Shown here: positions 15,692 through 23,463 of the stretch, one piece after another
How positions within the stretch are numbered: the first letter of the stretch is position 1
Layout: the number at the start of each line of letters is the position of its first letter
NCBI RefSeq assembly: GCF_023264855.1
Contig: NZ_JAHFUW010000041.1
Span: 1 to 43,337 of the forward strand
From: Herbiconiux sp.
Lineage (GTDB): Bacteria; Actinomycetota; Actinomycetes; Actinomycetales; Microbacteriaceae
DNA: 43,337 nucleotides
Reading direction: 5' to 3'
Translations under genes and position numbers: made by a program
The notes under the pieces: model-generated
The model's input: only the letters and a program-made list of their open reading frames with translations
Database searches by the model: none
What the model was told of the DNA's origin: nothing

Positions 15692-16120
15692 CTACTCGGT
15701 GGGGCTGTCGGGCGTGCCGCCGCCGTTCACCATCCAGTTGATGCCGAACTTGTCGGTGAGCTGCCCGAAGTAGTCGCCCCAGGGCGCCTTCTCCATCGGC
15801 ACGAAGATCGTGGCGCCCTCGGAGAGCCGGTCGAAGTAGCCGCGCAGTTCGTCGACGTCGTCGCCGCTCAGCGAGACCGTGATGTTGTTGCCGGGCGTGA
15901 GGTCCATCTTGGCCGGCACGTCGGAGATCATCAGCACGAGGCCGCCGTCGGTGACCAGCTGCGAATGCATCACGAGCCCCTCCTCGCCGGGCTCGACGGG
16001 CATCCCGAAATCGGCGAAGGTGCTGCGCGTGATGGTGCCGCCGAGCACCGACCGGTAGAAGTCACCGGCCTCGGCCGCCTGGCCGCGGAAATTGATGTAC
16101 GGGTTCAGGTTCGTGGTCAT
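15692..16120 (-). CDS. VOC-superfamily PhnB-like protein
   Basis: This 142-residue protein of the glyoxalase/bleomycin-resistance/dioxygenase (VOC) fold belongs to the PhnB-like group. The start is LNPYINFRGQAAEAGDFYRS, then GGTITRSTFADFG, VMHSQLVTDGGLVLMISD and at the end KAPWGDYFGQLTDKFGINWM, the conserved tail of this group. PhnB-like proteins are cytosolic dimers of mostly unknown function. The ATG at 16120 has GGAGGAG about seven bases upstream on the minus strand. It is a single-gene unit between the glycan genes and the metallophosphoesterase. Confidence 0.88.
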   Translation of the reverse strand: MTTNLNPYINFRGQAAEAGDFYRSVLGGTITRSTFADFGMPVEPGEEGLVMHSQLVTDGGLVLMISDVPAKMDLTPGNNITVSLSGDDVDELRGYFDRLSEGATIFVPMEKAPWGDYFGQLTDKFGINWMVNGGGTPDSPTE

Positions 16121-16309
16121 GGCGGGCTCCTCCGGTCGATGATGAGCCCACGGTAACAGAGGATGTGGACGGTGTACACATGCCTCCGCGATTTGCCACT
16201 ACCACCCCCGAAATGGGAGCCCGACCGCAGGGGATCCGCGCGATACGATCGCCTCATCGCGCCGCGGAACCACCCGCCCCGACGGCCCGGACACCCCAGA
16301 GGAATCGCC

Positions 16310-18172
16310 ATGCCAGGTCTGTCGCGCCGCCAGTTCGTGACGCGGATCGGTGCACTCGCGGCCGCCTGGGGGCTGAGCCCCGCGCTGCTCGGCTCGGCCG
16401 TCTCGGCGCAGGCCGATCGGGCCGCGCGGCTGGGCTCCGGAGCGGGCGAGGCGGCGATTCAGGATGCCGCGGCCGGAGCATCCGGATCGGCGGGTTCGAC
16501 CCTCGCCCGCACCGTGCTGCAGAGCGCCTCCGGCACCGGCGCGGGATCCGGCCGGTACCGCACTCTCGCCGAGGGGGCGGGCGAGCCGTACATCCCGAGG
16601 CTCGACGTTCTGCGCCGAACCCCGGGGGCCGGCCGCGCGGGCGCCCGCCGCTCCCTGCTCTACCTCGGCCATCTCTCCGACCTGCACGTGATCGACGCCC
16701 AGTCGCCCGGCCGGATCGAGCCGATGATCGTGCAAGACCACTCCGCCTGGGGATCGGCGTTCCACCCCCAGGATCCGCTCACCGTGCACGTCACCGCTGC
16801 CATGGTGAAGACCTTCGCCGACGTGCGGATCAGCCCGCTCACCGGCGCGCCGATGGGCGCGGCGATCGTCACCGGCGACAGCGCCGACATGCACTCCACC
16901 CACGAGCTGCGCTGGTACATCGACATCCTCGACGGCAAGCCGGTGCGGGCGAACAGCGGATCCCCGTCATCCTTCGACGGCGTGCAGGCCTGGCCGGAGG
17001 CGCAGTGGGCGTACCGGCCGGGCGACCCCGCCGGCGGCGACTTCGGCGACCACGGGTTCCCACGTCTGCCCGAGCTGTTGGCCCAGGCCATCGCCGAGCC
17101 CGTGCCCTCCGTGGGTCTGCCGGTGCCCTGGTACGCGGTCTACGGCAACCACGACACCCTCCTGCTCGGCACCTTCGGCCTCAGCTCGCAGCTGGGCGCC
17201 CTCGCCGTGGGCGCGCAGAAGTCGTACACGCTGGAGGCCACGGCCGGCGCGGCGCTCGCGGGTTACGCGGCGACCGCCAGTCCGTTCCAGCGGATGATCG
17301 ACGCCCTCGGACTGCAGGGCGGCTTCCGCTCCGGTTTCCGGGACGTGCCCGCCGATCCGGCCCGCCACCTGTTCGAGCAGCGCGACTTCATGGCCGAGCA
17401 CTTCGTGACCGAGCCGGCGCCGGGCCCGATCGGCCACGGCTTCACGCAGCACAACCTCGACAGCGGCGAGACCTGGTGGCAGGCCGACCTCACCCCCACG
17501 ATCCGGGCCTTCGGACTGGACACCTGCAACCAGGTCGCCGGACCCGACGGCGCAGTTCCCGACGACCAGTTCCAGTGGCTGAAGGGCGAGCTGGAGAAGG
17601 CGCAGGCCGAGAAGAAGCTGGTGCTGATCTTCAGCCACCACAACAGCCTCACCCTGGAGAACCGCGCGCAACGGCCGGGCGAGAACCAGGTGCTGCACGG
17701 GGCGGAGGAGTTCATCGAGCTGCTGCTGGGCTACCCGGTGGTGATCGGCTGGCTGAACGGGCACACGCACCTGAACCAGATCCTCGCGCACACGGCGGGT
17801 TCCGGCGGCGGGTTCTGGGAGATCACGACCGCCTCCTGCATCGACTTCCCGCAGCAGCAGCAGGTCGTCGAAGTGGTCGACAACCAGGACGGCACGCTCT
17901 CGCTGTTCACCACGGTGCTCGACCACGCCTCGCCGATCGAGCCCGGCACATCCGGCGGCTATCTCGACCTGGCATCCCGCAGCCGCGAGCTGGCCGCCAA
18001 CGACTGGGCCGAGACACCGCTGATGCGCCGCGGATCGCCGCTGGACCGCAACACCGAACTGCTGCTGCCGGCTCCCTTCGACCTCTCCGTCGTCACCCCG
18101 GCGATGCTCGAGGCGCAGCACACCACCGAGCGGGCGCGGCTGGTGGCGTACGAGAACCGGGTCGCCTCATGA
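16310..18172 (+). CDS. Tat-exported metallophosphoesterase (TIGR03767-like)
   Basis: This is a 620-residue calcineurin-type phosphoesterase with a twin-arginine signal (SRRQFVTRIGALAAAWGLSP). All five metal motifs are visible in order: LGHLSDLHVID (DxH), VTGDSADMHS (GD), YAVYGNHDTLLLG (GNHD), FSHHNSLTLE (H) and WLNGHTHLNQI (GHxH). It resembles the actinobacterial TIGR03767 family, whose substrate is not established. The ATG at 16310 has AGAGGA about seven bases upstream and places the RR motif at residues 6-7. The Tat signal implies folding and metal loading in the cytoplasm before export. Its stop overlaps the next start as ATGA, forming an operon with a lipoprotein and a membrane protein. 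Confidence 0.9.
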   Translation: MPGLSRRQFVTRIGALAAAWGLSPALLGSAVSAQADRAARLGSGAGEAAIQDAAAGASGSAGSTLARTVLQSASGTGAGSGRYRTLAEGAGEPYIPRLDVLRRTPGAGRAGARRSLLYLGHLSDLHVIDAQSPGRIEPMIVQDHSAWGSAFHPQDPLTVHVTAAMVKTFADVRISPLTGAPMGAAIVTGDSADMHSTHELRWYIDILDGKPVRANSGSPSSFDGVQAWPEAQWAYRPGDPAGGDFGDHGFPRLPELLAQAIAEPVPSVGLPVPWYAVYGNHDTLLLGTFGLSSQLGALAVGAQKSYTLEATAGAALAGYAATASPFQRMIDALGLQGGFRSGFRDVPADPARHLFEQRDFMAEHFVTEPAPGPIGHGFTQHNLDSGETWWQADLTPTIRAFGLDTCNQVAGPDGAVPDDQFQWLKGELEKAQAEKKLVLIFSHHNSLTLENRAQRPGENQVLHGAEEFIELLLGYPVVIGWLNGHTHLNQILAHTAGSGGGFWEITTASCIDFPQQQQVVEVVDNQDGTLSLFTTVLDHASPIEPGTSGGYLDLASRSRELAANDWAETPLMRRGSPLDRNTELLLPAPFDLSVVTPAMLEAQHTTERARLVAYENRVAS

Positions 18173-18555
18173 GGAGGATCGCCGCCGTGCCGCTGACGGT
18201 GGCCCTGGCCACCGCGCTCGCCGGCGCCCTGAGCGGATGCTCGCAGATCGACGCCCTGGCCCCGGTGGGCGGCGACACCCTCGCCGAGGTGCGCTTCGCG
18301 GCGAACGACGTGCTCGTCGCCTCGGGGGTCGAGGTGCTGACGGCCCCGGTCTGCGTGGCGAGCACCACGGCGATCACCTGCGAGGGCGCCACGGCCGAGG
18401 AAGCCGCGATCCTGGTGAAGACCACGTCGGCGGACGAGACATCGCTCGAGGTGACCGTGGGCGGGACGACGCTCTACTCCGGATCGCTGCAGGACGTGCT
18501 CGACGACGCCGCGACGGCCGGCACCTCCCCTGCCACCTCGGAGCCGAGCCCGTGA
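18169..18555 (+). CDS. small lipoprotein of unknown function
   Basis: This 128-residue protein has a lipoprotein signal: Arg-Arg start, hydrophobic stretch, and lipobox LSGC near residue 24. The mature part contains two Cys in APVCVASTTAITCEG, likely a disulfide, followed by short beta-rich segments (LEVTVGGTTLYSGSLQDVL) and a Ser/Pro tail. I recognise no family with certainty; the layout resembles DUF4333-like secreted domains. It overlaps the phosphoesterase stop (ATGA) and the next start (GTGA), so it is produced together with both and probably works beside them at the outer face of the membrane. Confidence 0.82.
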   Translation: MRRIAAVPLTVALATALAGALSGCSQIDALAPVGGDTLAEVRFAANDVLVASGVEVLTAPVCVASTTAITCEGATAEEAAILVKTTSADETSLEVTVGGTTLYSGSLQDVLDDAATAGTSPATSEPSP

Positions 18556-19145
18556 GCGGCCGGCAGGCGGCGGGAACCGTGGCGGCGGCCGTACTCGCGA
18601 ACGCCGCCGTGCAGACGCTGCTGCTGATCGGCGACCCGGTGCCGGCCGTCGACGCCTGGTTCGCCGTGGCGCTCGCGCTCTCGATCACGGCGCTCGTGGT
18701 CGCCGTCGCGGGCGTGACCGCGGGCGTCTCCGGCACCGGGCGCGGTCACCTGCGCGCCTGGCCGCGCGTCGGGCTGCTCGGCTGGGCGCTGGTGCTCACG
18801 GTGGTGACGGCGGCATCCGCGGTGCTCTCCCCGCCGCTCGCGCTGGTTCCGCTGCTGGCCGCCGTCGTTCTGCTGCCCGCCGCGGCGGTGGCTCCTGGAG
18901 TCGGCGCCGCATTCCGGCTCGCCGCGCGGGTGTTCCGGCGAGCGCCCGTGCGCGCCGCGTTCACGCTGCTCGGCGCCGTCGTTCTGCTGGGCCTGGCCTG
19001 GCTCGCGGCCTTGCTGCTCGGCTTCTTCGTCACCGGCTGGCCGGCTTCGCTGGCCACCTGGATCGTGTTCGGCGCCCTCGGCGCGCTGCTGCTGCACCTC
19101 GGCGCCCGGCTGGTGCACCGGGCCGGAGCGCTCGCGACCGCCTAG
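18552..19145 (+). CDS. hypothetical multi-span membrane protein
   Basis: This 197-residue, very hydrophobic Ala/Leu/Val-rich protein has about five to six predicted transmembrane helices and short loops. I recognise no family. The GTG at 18552 overlaps the lipoprotein stop as GTGA, so it is the third gene of the metallophosphoesterase unit. Its TAG stop shares bases with the stop codon of marP on the other strand, leaving no room for a terminator between the convergent genes. Confidence 0.8.
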   Translation: MSGRQAAGTVAAAVLANAAVQTLLLIGDPVPAVDAWFAVALALSITALVVAVAGVTAGVSGTGRGHLRAWPRVGLLGWALVLTVVTAASAVLSPPLALVPLLAAVVLLPAAAVAPGVGAAFRLAARVFRRAPVRAAFTLLGAVVLLGLAWLAALLLGFFVTGWPASLATWIVFGALGALLLHLGARLVHRAGALATA

Positions 19146-20335
19146 CCCGTGCAGGCTCCGGATGCCACCGGCGTGGTGGACCCGGCCGCTGCGAGCACCG
19201 GCGCGATCTCGTCGAGCGTCATGGCGTAGCCGGTCTCGGAGTCGATGGTCGAGCGGGCGAAGACCACTCCCACGACCTGGCCGTCCGCGTCGAACAGCGG
19301 CCCGCCGGAGTTCCCGGGGCGCACGGTCGAGCGCAGGGAGTAGATCTCGCGGGTCACCGCATCCTGTTCATAGATGTCACGGCCCACCGCATCGACCACC
19401 TCGCGCACCCGCGAGGGCACCACCGTGTAGGCGCCGTTCTCGGGGAAGCCGGCCACGACCGCCGAGTCGCCCGAGGCGAGCTCGGTGCCGAGCGGCAACG
19501 GGTCGAGCCCGAGATCCGGAACGTCGAGCACAGCCAGATCGCGATCCGGATCGAAGACCACGAGCGTCGCCTCGAGCAACTCGCCCACTCCGCTCGGCTG
19601 CACGTAGAGCTGCTCGGATCCGGCCACGACGTGCGCGTTGGTGACGACGCGGTCGCCGGCCACCACCCAGCCGCTGCCCTCGGCGTCGGATCCGCAGCCC
19701 GGGGCGGAGGAGAGGATGCGCACGACGCCGTCGGCGGCCGCGTTCACGGCGGCGGGCACGTTCGGGTCGGGTTCGGCCGCCCCCTGGATGGTCTCGGAGC
19801 CGAACGCGAACACCTCGGGGAACCCGGAGTCGTCGAGCGTGTCGCCGATCGCGGCGAGCGCGGTGGAGGAGGGGATCGGCGAGAGGCTGTTCAGCGTCGA
19901 CACCACGCGGGAGGATGCCACGAGCTGGGTCACCGGCATCAGCCCGGTGGTCTGCAGGAAGCCGGCCAGCAGCCACACCACCACGCCCCAGGTGACGAGC
20001 CCGAGCACGGCGCCGCCGAGCGAATCGATGCCGCGCCCGATCCGGACCACGCCGATCACCCGCCGCAGCAGCCGCGCCACGACGCTGAGCAGGGCGATCG
20101 CGAGCGACATGCACAGCAGCAGCACGACCCCCGCGGCGACCGCCCGCTGAATCGGGTCGGCCCAGCCGAGCCCCGCCAGCCAGCTCACGATCGGCGGCGC
20201 CACGGCCGTGGCCAGCCACGCCCCCGCCACGATCCCCACGAGCGACGCCGCGGTCACCAGGGCGCCGCGCCGCCAGCCGCCGAGCACGGCCAGCAGGGCG
20301 ATCACGATCAGCACGATGTCGACGACGATCTCCAT
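19142..20335 (-). CDS. marP: MarP-like membrane serine protease (CvpA + trypsin fold)
   Basis: This 397-residue protein has four CvpA-type transmembrane helices at the N terminus (about 1-140) and an extracytoplasmic chymotrypsin-like protease domain from about 195. The triad is His235 in VVTNAHVV, Asp in DPDRDLAVLD (264 or 266) and Ser343 in RPGNSGGPLF. Cys214 and Cys395 can form the disulfide that tethers the two ends of the domain. Length, Ser and Cys positions coincide with those I recall for Mycobacterium tuberculosis MarP (Rv3671c), which protects cells in acid by processing wall enzymes such as RipA. The ATG at 20335 follows TAGCCT by nine bases, suggesting a nearly leaderless message. 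Confidence 0.92.
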   Translation of the reverse strand: MEIVVDIVLIVIALLAVLGGWRRGALVTAASLVGIVAGAWLATAVAPPIVSWLAGLGWADPIQRAVAAGVVLLLCMSLAIALLSVVARLLRRVIGVVRIGRGIDSLGGAVLGLVTWGVVVWLLAGFLQTTGLMPVTQLVASSRVVSTLNSLSPIPSSTALAAIGDTLDDSGFPEVFAFGSETIQGAAEPDPNVPAAVNAAADGVVRILSSAPGCGSDAEGSGWVVAGDRVVTNAHVVAGSEQLYVQPSGVGELLEATLVVFDPDRDLAVLDVPDLGLDPLPLGTELASGDSAVVAGFPENGAYTVVPSRVREVVDAVGRDIYEQDAVTREIYSLRSTVRPGNSGGPLFDADGQVVGVVFARSTIDSETGYAMTLDEIAPVLAAAGSTTPVASGACTG

Positions 20336-20344
20336 AGACCGCCC

Positions 20345-20350
20345 AGGCTA
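20345..20350 (-). promoter_or_regulatory. -10 box close to marP start
   Basis: On the minus strand TAGCCT lies nine bases before the ATG at 20335, giving a leader of only two or three bases. Confidence 0.35.
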
Positions 20351-20412
20351 GCCGCCGCGCATTTCGCCCGGCTGGGAAAGGCCGGGACGGCCGCCGCCTG
20401 CCGCCTGCCGCC

Positions 20413-20916
20413 TCAGTAGCGGGGCACGACCCGGCGAGTCGCACCGGCTCGGCCCGCGATGTGCTGGAGGCCGCGCGCGACCGCCCAGCCCAGGCAGGCT
20501 CCCGCGGTGTTCGTGATGACGTCGTTGATGTCGGCCGTGCGGCCGAGGTCGGTGAGGTACTGCGTCGTCTCGATGACGAGGGTGAGCGCGAGGGCCAGCG
20601 CGAACACGCTGCGTAACCGTATGCCGGTGAGGGCCAGCAGCAGGCCCAGCGGCACGAACACGATGACGTTCAGCACGGCGTCGAGAGCGGATGCGGGCCC
20701 GTCGACGATCAGCGGAACCAGGTTCAGCCGCACCCCCAGCCCGGTGCCCGGCCGCAGTGTCATGAACAGCACCGCGGCCGCCCAGAGGAGCGCGAGGGGC
20801 ACGATCGCCCGCGCCCGGGCGGGCCGCGGATCGAACGCCCGCACCACGGCCACCACCACGAGCGTGCCGAGCACCCCCGCGAACAGGAGGTTGAGCAGCA
20901 GCGTGAAGGAGATCAT
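20413..20916 (-). CDS. VanZ-like family membrane protein
   Basis: This 167-residue protein has four to five transmembrane helices and the VanZ-like motif pattern: FMTLRPGTGL, VRLNLVPLIV, DAVLNVIVFVPLGLLLALTG, VIETTQYLTDLGRTADINDV and NTAGACLGWAVARGL. The IE.tQ......R..diNDvi.NtlG core is diagnostic. VanZ itself gives low-level teicoplanin resistance, but most family members have unknown roles. The ATG at 20916 is preceded by GAGGGGA at good spacing, and a longer upstream reading would add only basic low-complexity residues. Monocistronic. Confidence 0.88.
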   Translation of the reverse strand: MISFTLLLNLLFAGVLGTLVVVAVVRAFDPRPARARAIVPLALLWAAAVLFMTLRPGTGLGVRLNLVPLIVDGPASALDAVLNVIVFVPLGLLLALTGIRLRSVFALALALTLVIETTQYLTDLGRTADINDVITNTAGACLGWAVARGLQHIAGRAGATRRVVPRY

Positions 20917-21098
20917 GGTCCCCTCAGCCTGCCAGGACCTCCCGCGCACACCCTGAGCGCGGCCAGTGCCCCGCCTATGAGCGCCCCCTCCCCACCGACG
21001 ACCCAAAGTCTCAGGCCGTACTCGCTGACCCAGGGTGAGCGTGTGGCCGAGGGATGCGACCGAAGGCCGCGTCCCTCGACCGCGCGCTCACATGTCGC

Positions 21099-21125
21099 GG
21101 CTCGCCGGGCAGGGACCGGCGAGCC
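21099..21125 (-). terminator. hairpin downstream of the DUF4232 gene
   Basis: GGCTCGCCGG (21099-21108) and CCGGCGAGCC (21116-21125) form a perfect ten-pair GC-rich stem with a seven-base loop, 57 bases after the stop of the minus-strand gene at 21182. No T run follows. It fits an actinobacterial terminator or RNA-stabilising hairpin. The rest of 20917-21181 shows nothing else coding. Confidence 0.5.
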
Positions 21126-21181
21126 CCGGGAGCGACGAGCGAAGCCCGGCGCCCCCGGCAGAATACCCACCACCACACCCC

Positions 21182-21832
21182 TCAGTTCTGCTGCACGGCT
21201 CCGATCTTCAGCAGCTCGGTGCCCGTGTTCGTGCAGGCCGTGTAGTCGGTGGTGGGCACGAAGATCGCGCCCGAGTCGTTCGGCGGGAAGACGCGGAAGC
21301 CGTTGGCCGCCGAGGTGTCGCAGTCCGGGAAGTTCTCGGCGACCTCGACGGTGAGCGGCGCCTGCAGCGAGTCTCCGGTGGCCAGGTCGAACGAGGCGAC
21401 GGCGCTCGTGCTGTCGGGCACGGCCGCCGCGCCCAGCTGGGTACCGTTGTCGTCGCCGACGAACGCCACCTGCGGGAATCCCTGCATCGTGCATTCGGCA
21501 CCGGTGTTGGTGAAAATCAGCGGCACCTGTGTCGAGCCCGCGGCGCCGCCGGCCTCTCCGAGGGTCACGGTGAGCTGGCCGGCGGGACACGCGGCGAGCG
21601 GGACGGCGGTCGGCGTCGGGGTGGGAGTCGCCGTCTGCGTGACGGTCACGGTCGGCGCAGGCGTGCTCGCGGCATCCGGACTCCGGCCGCCGAGCGCGCT
21701 CACGATGCCCCAGACGACCGCACCGATGAGGGCGAGGGCGGCGATGATCGCCAGCACGATGAAGCCGGTGCGCCACGGGTTAGCCGGCCGGGCCCCGCCC
21801 GCACCCGCCGGACCGGTGCTGTAGTGCGCCAT
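21182..21832 (-). CDS. DUF4232 domain membrane-anchored protein
   Basis: This 216-residue protein has a short cytoplasmic Gly/Ala/Pro stretch, one transmembrane helix (about 23-47, TGFIVLAIIAALALIGAVVW), a Thr/Pro-rich linker (TVTVTQTATPTPTPTAVP) and an extracellular DUF4232 domain. The domain starts CPAGQLTVTLGE and contains VPLIFTNTGAECTMQGFPQV, AVASFDLATGDSL and DYTACTNTG. The Cys residues (CPAG, ECTM, DCDT, ACTN) probably make two disulfides. DUF4232 is a secreted beta-sandwich common in actinobacteria, with unknown function. It is divergent from the glutathione peroxidase gene. Confidence 0.88.
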   Translation of the reverse strand: MAHYSTGPAGAGGARPANPWRTGFIVLAIIAALALIGAVVWGIVSALGGRSPDAASTPAPTVTVTQTATPTPTPTAVPLAACPAGQLTVTLGEAGGAAGSTQVPLIFTNTGAECTMQGFPQVAFVGDDNGTQLGAAAVPDSTSAVASFDLATGDSLQAPLTVEVAENFPDCDTSAANGFRVFPPNDSGAIFVPTTDYTACTNTGTELLKIGAVQQN

Positions 21833-21930
21833 CGCGAACCCCCGACCTCGCCGGAGCCCGTCACGACCACCTCCGGATGCTGCCAGTAAAGCAGGAGATC
21901 GCCAGGAACGCAGGCGAACACGAGCGTAGA

Positions 21931-21955
21931 GTTCTGGCGTGCCGCGACCCAGAAC
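21931..21955 (+). promoter_or_regulatory. inverted repeat in the glutathione peroxidase leader
   Basis: GTTCTGG (21931-21937) and CCAGAAC (21949-21955) are a perfect seven-base inverted repeat with an 11-base spacer. It lies just after a TAGAGT hexamer (21927-21932) that could be the -10 box and 20 bases before the chosen start. It could be a regulator site or a leader hairpin. Confidence 0.4.
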
Positions 21956-21975
21956 GCGGCGAGAAGGACGTGACC

Positions 21976-22479
21976 GTGACCGCGACTCCCACCCCCACTC
22001 CGGCTCTGGAGCAGATTCCCCTCACCACCATCGACGGCGGCACCTCGACGCTCGCCGACTACGCCCCCGTGAAGCTGATCGTGAACGTGGCATCGCGCTG
22101 CGGGCTGGCCCCGCAGTACGAGAAGCTCGAAGAGCTGCAGAAGACCTACGGCGACCGCGGGTTTACGGTGCTCGGCTTTCCGAGCAACCAGTTCCTGCAG
22201 GAGCTCTCCGACACCGACAAGATCAAGGAGTACTGCTCCCTCACCTGGGGAGTCACCTTCCCGATGTTCGACCGCATCAAGGTGAACGGGCGCTCGGCGC
22301 ATCCGCTCTACCAGGAGCTCACCAAGGCTCCGGATTCCGCCGGCAAGGCCGGGCGCGTCAAGTGGAACTTCGAGAAGTTCGTGGTGACCCCGGATGGCGC
22401 GGTGCACCGTTTCCGGCCGACCGTGCAGCCCGACGACCCCGAGATCGTCGCGCTGATCGAGGCCTCGCTGCCGGCGTGA
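21976..22479 (+). CDS. glutathione peroxidase-family thiol peroxidase
   Basis: This 167-residue peroxidase uses Cys, not selenocysteine. The peroxidatic residue is Cys42 in NVASRCGLAPQYEKLE. GFPSNQF supplies the catalytic Gln, with Ser in place of the usual Cys of FPCNQF, and KWNFEKFVV gives Trp and Asn of the tetrad. Cys87 in EYCSLTWGVTFPMF is the probable resolving Cys, implying recycling by thioredoxin or mycoredoxin in an organism without glutathione. Of two in-frame GTG codons (21970, 21976) I chose 21976 because AGAAGGA lies seven bases upstream. It ends in a GTGA overlap with the methyltransferase gene. Confidence 0.92.
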   Translation: MTATPTPTPALEQIPLTTIDGGTSTLADYAPVKLIVNVASRCGLAPQYEKLEELQKTYGDRGFTVLGFPSNQFLQELSDTDKIKEYCSLTWGVTFPMFDRIKVNGRSAHPLYQELTKAPDSAGKAGRVKWNFEKFVVTPDGAVHRFRPTVQPDDPEIVALIEASLPA

Positions 22480-23276
22480 CCTCGGCCGACGACGTGCCGG
22501 CCGACGGCGTGGTGCCCGACGACCTGGTCACGCGGCTGCGCGCCGCGGGCTGCGTGTTCGCCGAAGACGAGGCCGCCCTGCTGGTCGAGGCCTCGGCCGG
22601 CGACGGGGGCGAACTCGAGCGGATGCTCGCCCGGCGCGTCGCGGGCGATCCGCTCGAGCACATCCTGGGCTGGGCGGAATTCCGGGGGCTGCGGATCGCC
22701 GTCGGCCCCGGGGTCTTCGTCCCCCGGCAGCGCACGGGCTTCCTCGTCGAAACCGCCTTGCGCGACCTGCCGGCGAAGGCCGTGGTGCTCGACCTCTGCT
22801 GCGGATCCGGAGCCGTCGGCGCGGCCATCGCCGCCGAGGCGCCGGGGTGCATGGTCTATGCAGCGGAGCTCGACCCGGCCGCCGTCGCGAGCGCCCGCCG
22901 GAATCTGCCGCCGGAGCGCGTCTTCGAAGGCGATCTCTATGCCGCCCTGCCGAGCGCGCTGACCGGGCGCGTCGACGCTCTCGTGGTGAACGCCCCCTAT
23001 GTGCCCACGGAGGCGATCGCCACGATGCCGCCCGAGGCCCGTCTGCACGAGGCGCGGCTGGCGCTCGACGGCGGGCACGACGGACTCGACGTGCAACGCC
23101 GCGTGGTCTCCGGCGCCATCGAGTGGCTCGCGCCGGGAGGCCGGCTGCTGATCGAGACGAGCGAACACCAGGCCCCGCTCACGGCGGCGCTCTTCGAGGC
23201 CGCGGGTCTGCATCCGCAGATCGCCCGCTCAGAAGACCTCGACGCCACGGTGGTCACCGGCTCGCGTCAGGTATGA
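22476..23276 (+). CDS. putative protein N5-glutamine methyltransferase (PrmC-related, TIGR03704-like)
   Basis: This 266-residue SAM-dependent methyltransferase is related to release-factor methyltransferase PrmC. The N-terminal helical domain (about 1-75) resembles PrmC's substrate-binding part, with PLEHILGWAEFRGLRI and VFVPRQRTGFLVE. The SAM site is VLDLCCGSGAVGAAIA. The catalytic motif reads NAPYVPT instead of the NPPY of PrmC, a change characteristic of the actinobacterial paralogue group. Target protein unknown; the true PrmC should be encoded elsewhere. The GTG at 22476 overlaps the peroxidase stop as GTGA. Confidence 0.88.
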   Translation: MTSADDVPADGVVPDDLVTRLRAAGCVFAEDEAALLVEASAGDGGELERMLARRVAGDPLEHILGWAEFRGLRIAVGPGVFVPRQRTGFLVETALRDLPAKAVVLDLCCGSGAVGAAIAAEAPGCMVYAAELDPAAVASARRNLPPERVFEGDLYAALPSALTGRVDALVVNAPYVPTEAIATMPPEARLHEARLALDGGHDGLDVQRRVVSGAIEWLAPGGRLLIETSEHQAPLTAALFEAAGLHPQIARSEDLDATVVTGSRQV

Positions 23277-23284
23277 CCGGGGTG

Positions 23285-23389
23285 TTAGCCCTTGTAGGGC
23301 GCCTTGATCATGGCGACGACCGCCATCACACCGAGAACGCCGACGACCGCCGAGAACAGTCCGACGGCACCGAGCAGCACTTCTGCCAT
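23285..23389 (-). CDS. 34-residue hydrophobic small protein
   Basis: This short gene encodes 34 residues beginning MAEVLLGAVGLFSAVVGVLG and ending MIKAPYKG: one transmembrane helix over about residues 4-27 with a short basic cytoplasmic end. Support comes from GGGGAGA five bases before the ATG (23389), an uninterrupted hydrophobic helix, and a gap that otherwise has no function. It converges on the methyltransferase gene (8-base gap) and is divergent from the EAL gene. No homologue recognised. Such single-helix peptides often bind larger membrane complexes, but no partner is indicated. Confidence 0.65.
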   Translation of the reverse strand: MAEVLLGAVGLFSAVVGVLGVMAVVAMIKAPYKG

Positions 23390-23463
23390 GAGGTCTCCCC
23401 ACAATTCGAGTCGCTCCACCCTACCAAGTCCCCCGGGCGACACATGTGGGACAAGATGGCGGC

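Noticed and set aside
16165-16195. GTGTACAC palindrome near 16171 as an operator for the VOC or phosphoesterase gene
   Set aside because: Arms are only four to five bases, it is not placed over a recognisable promoter, and such a short palindrome is expected by chance.
21015-21060. Possible extra gene between the VanZ-like and DUF4232 genes
   Set aside because: Frames there are short and Arg/Pro-rich with no ribosome site. Only the hairpin at 21099-21125 is supported.
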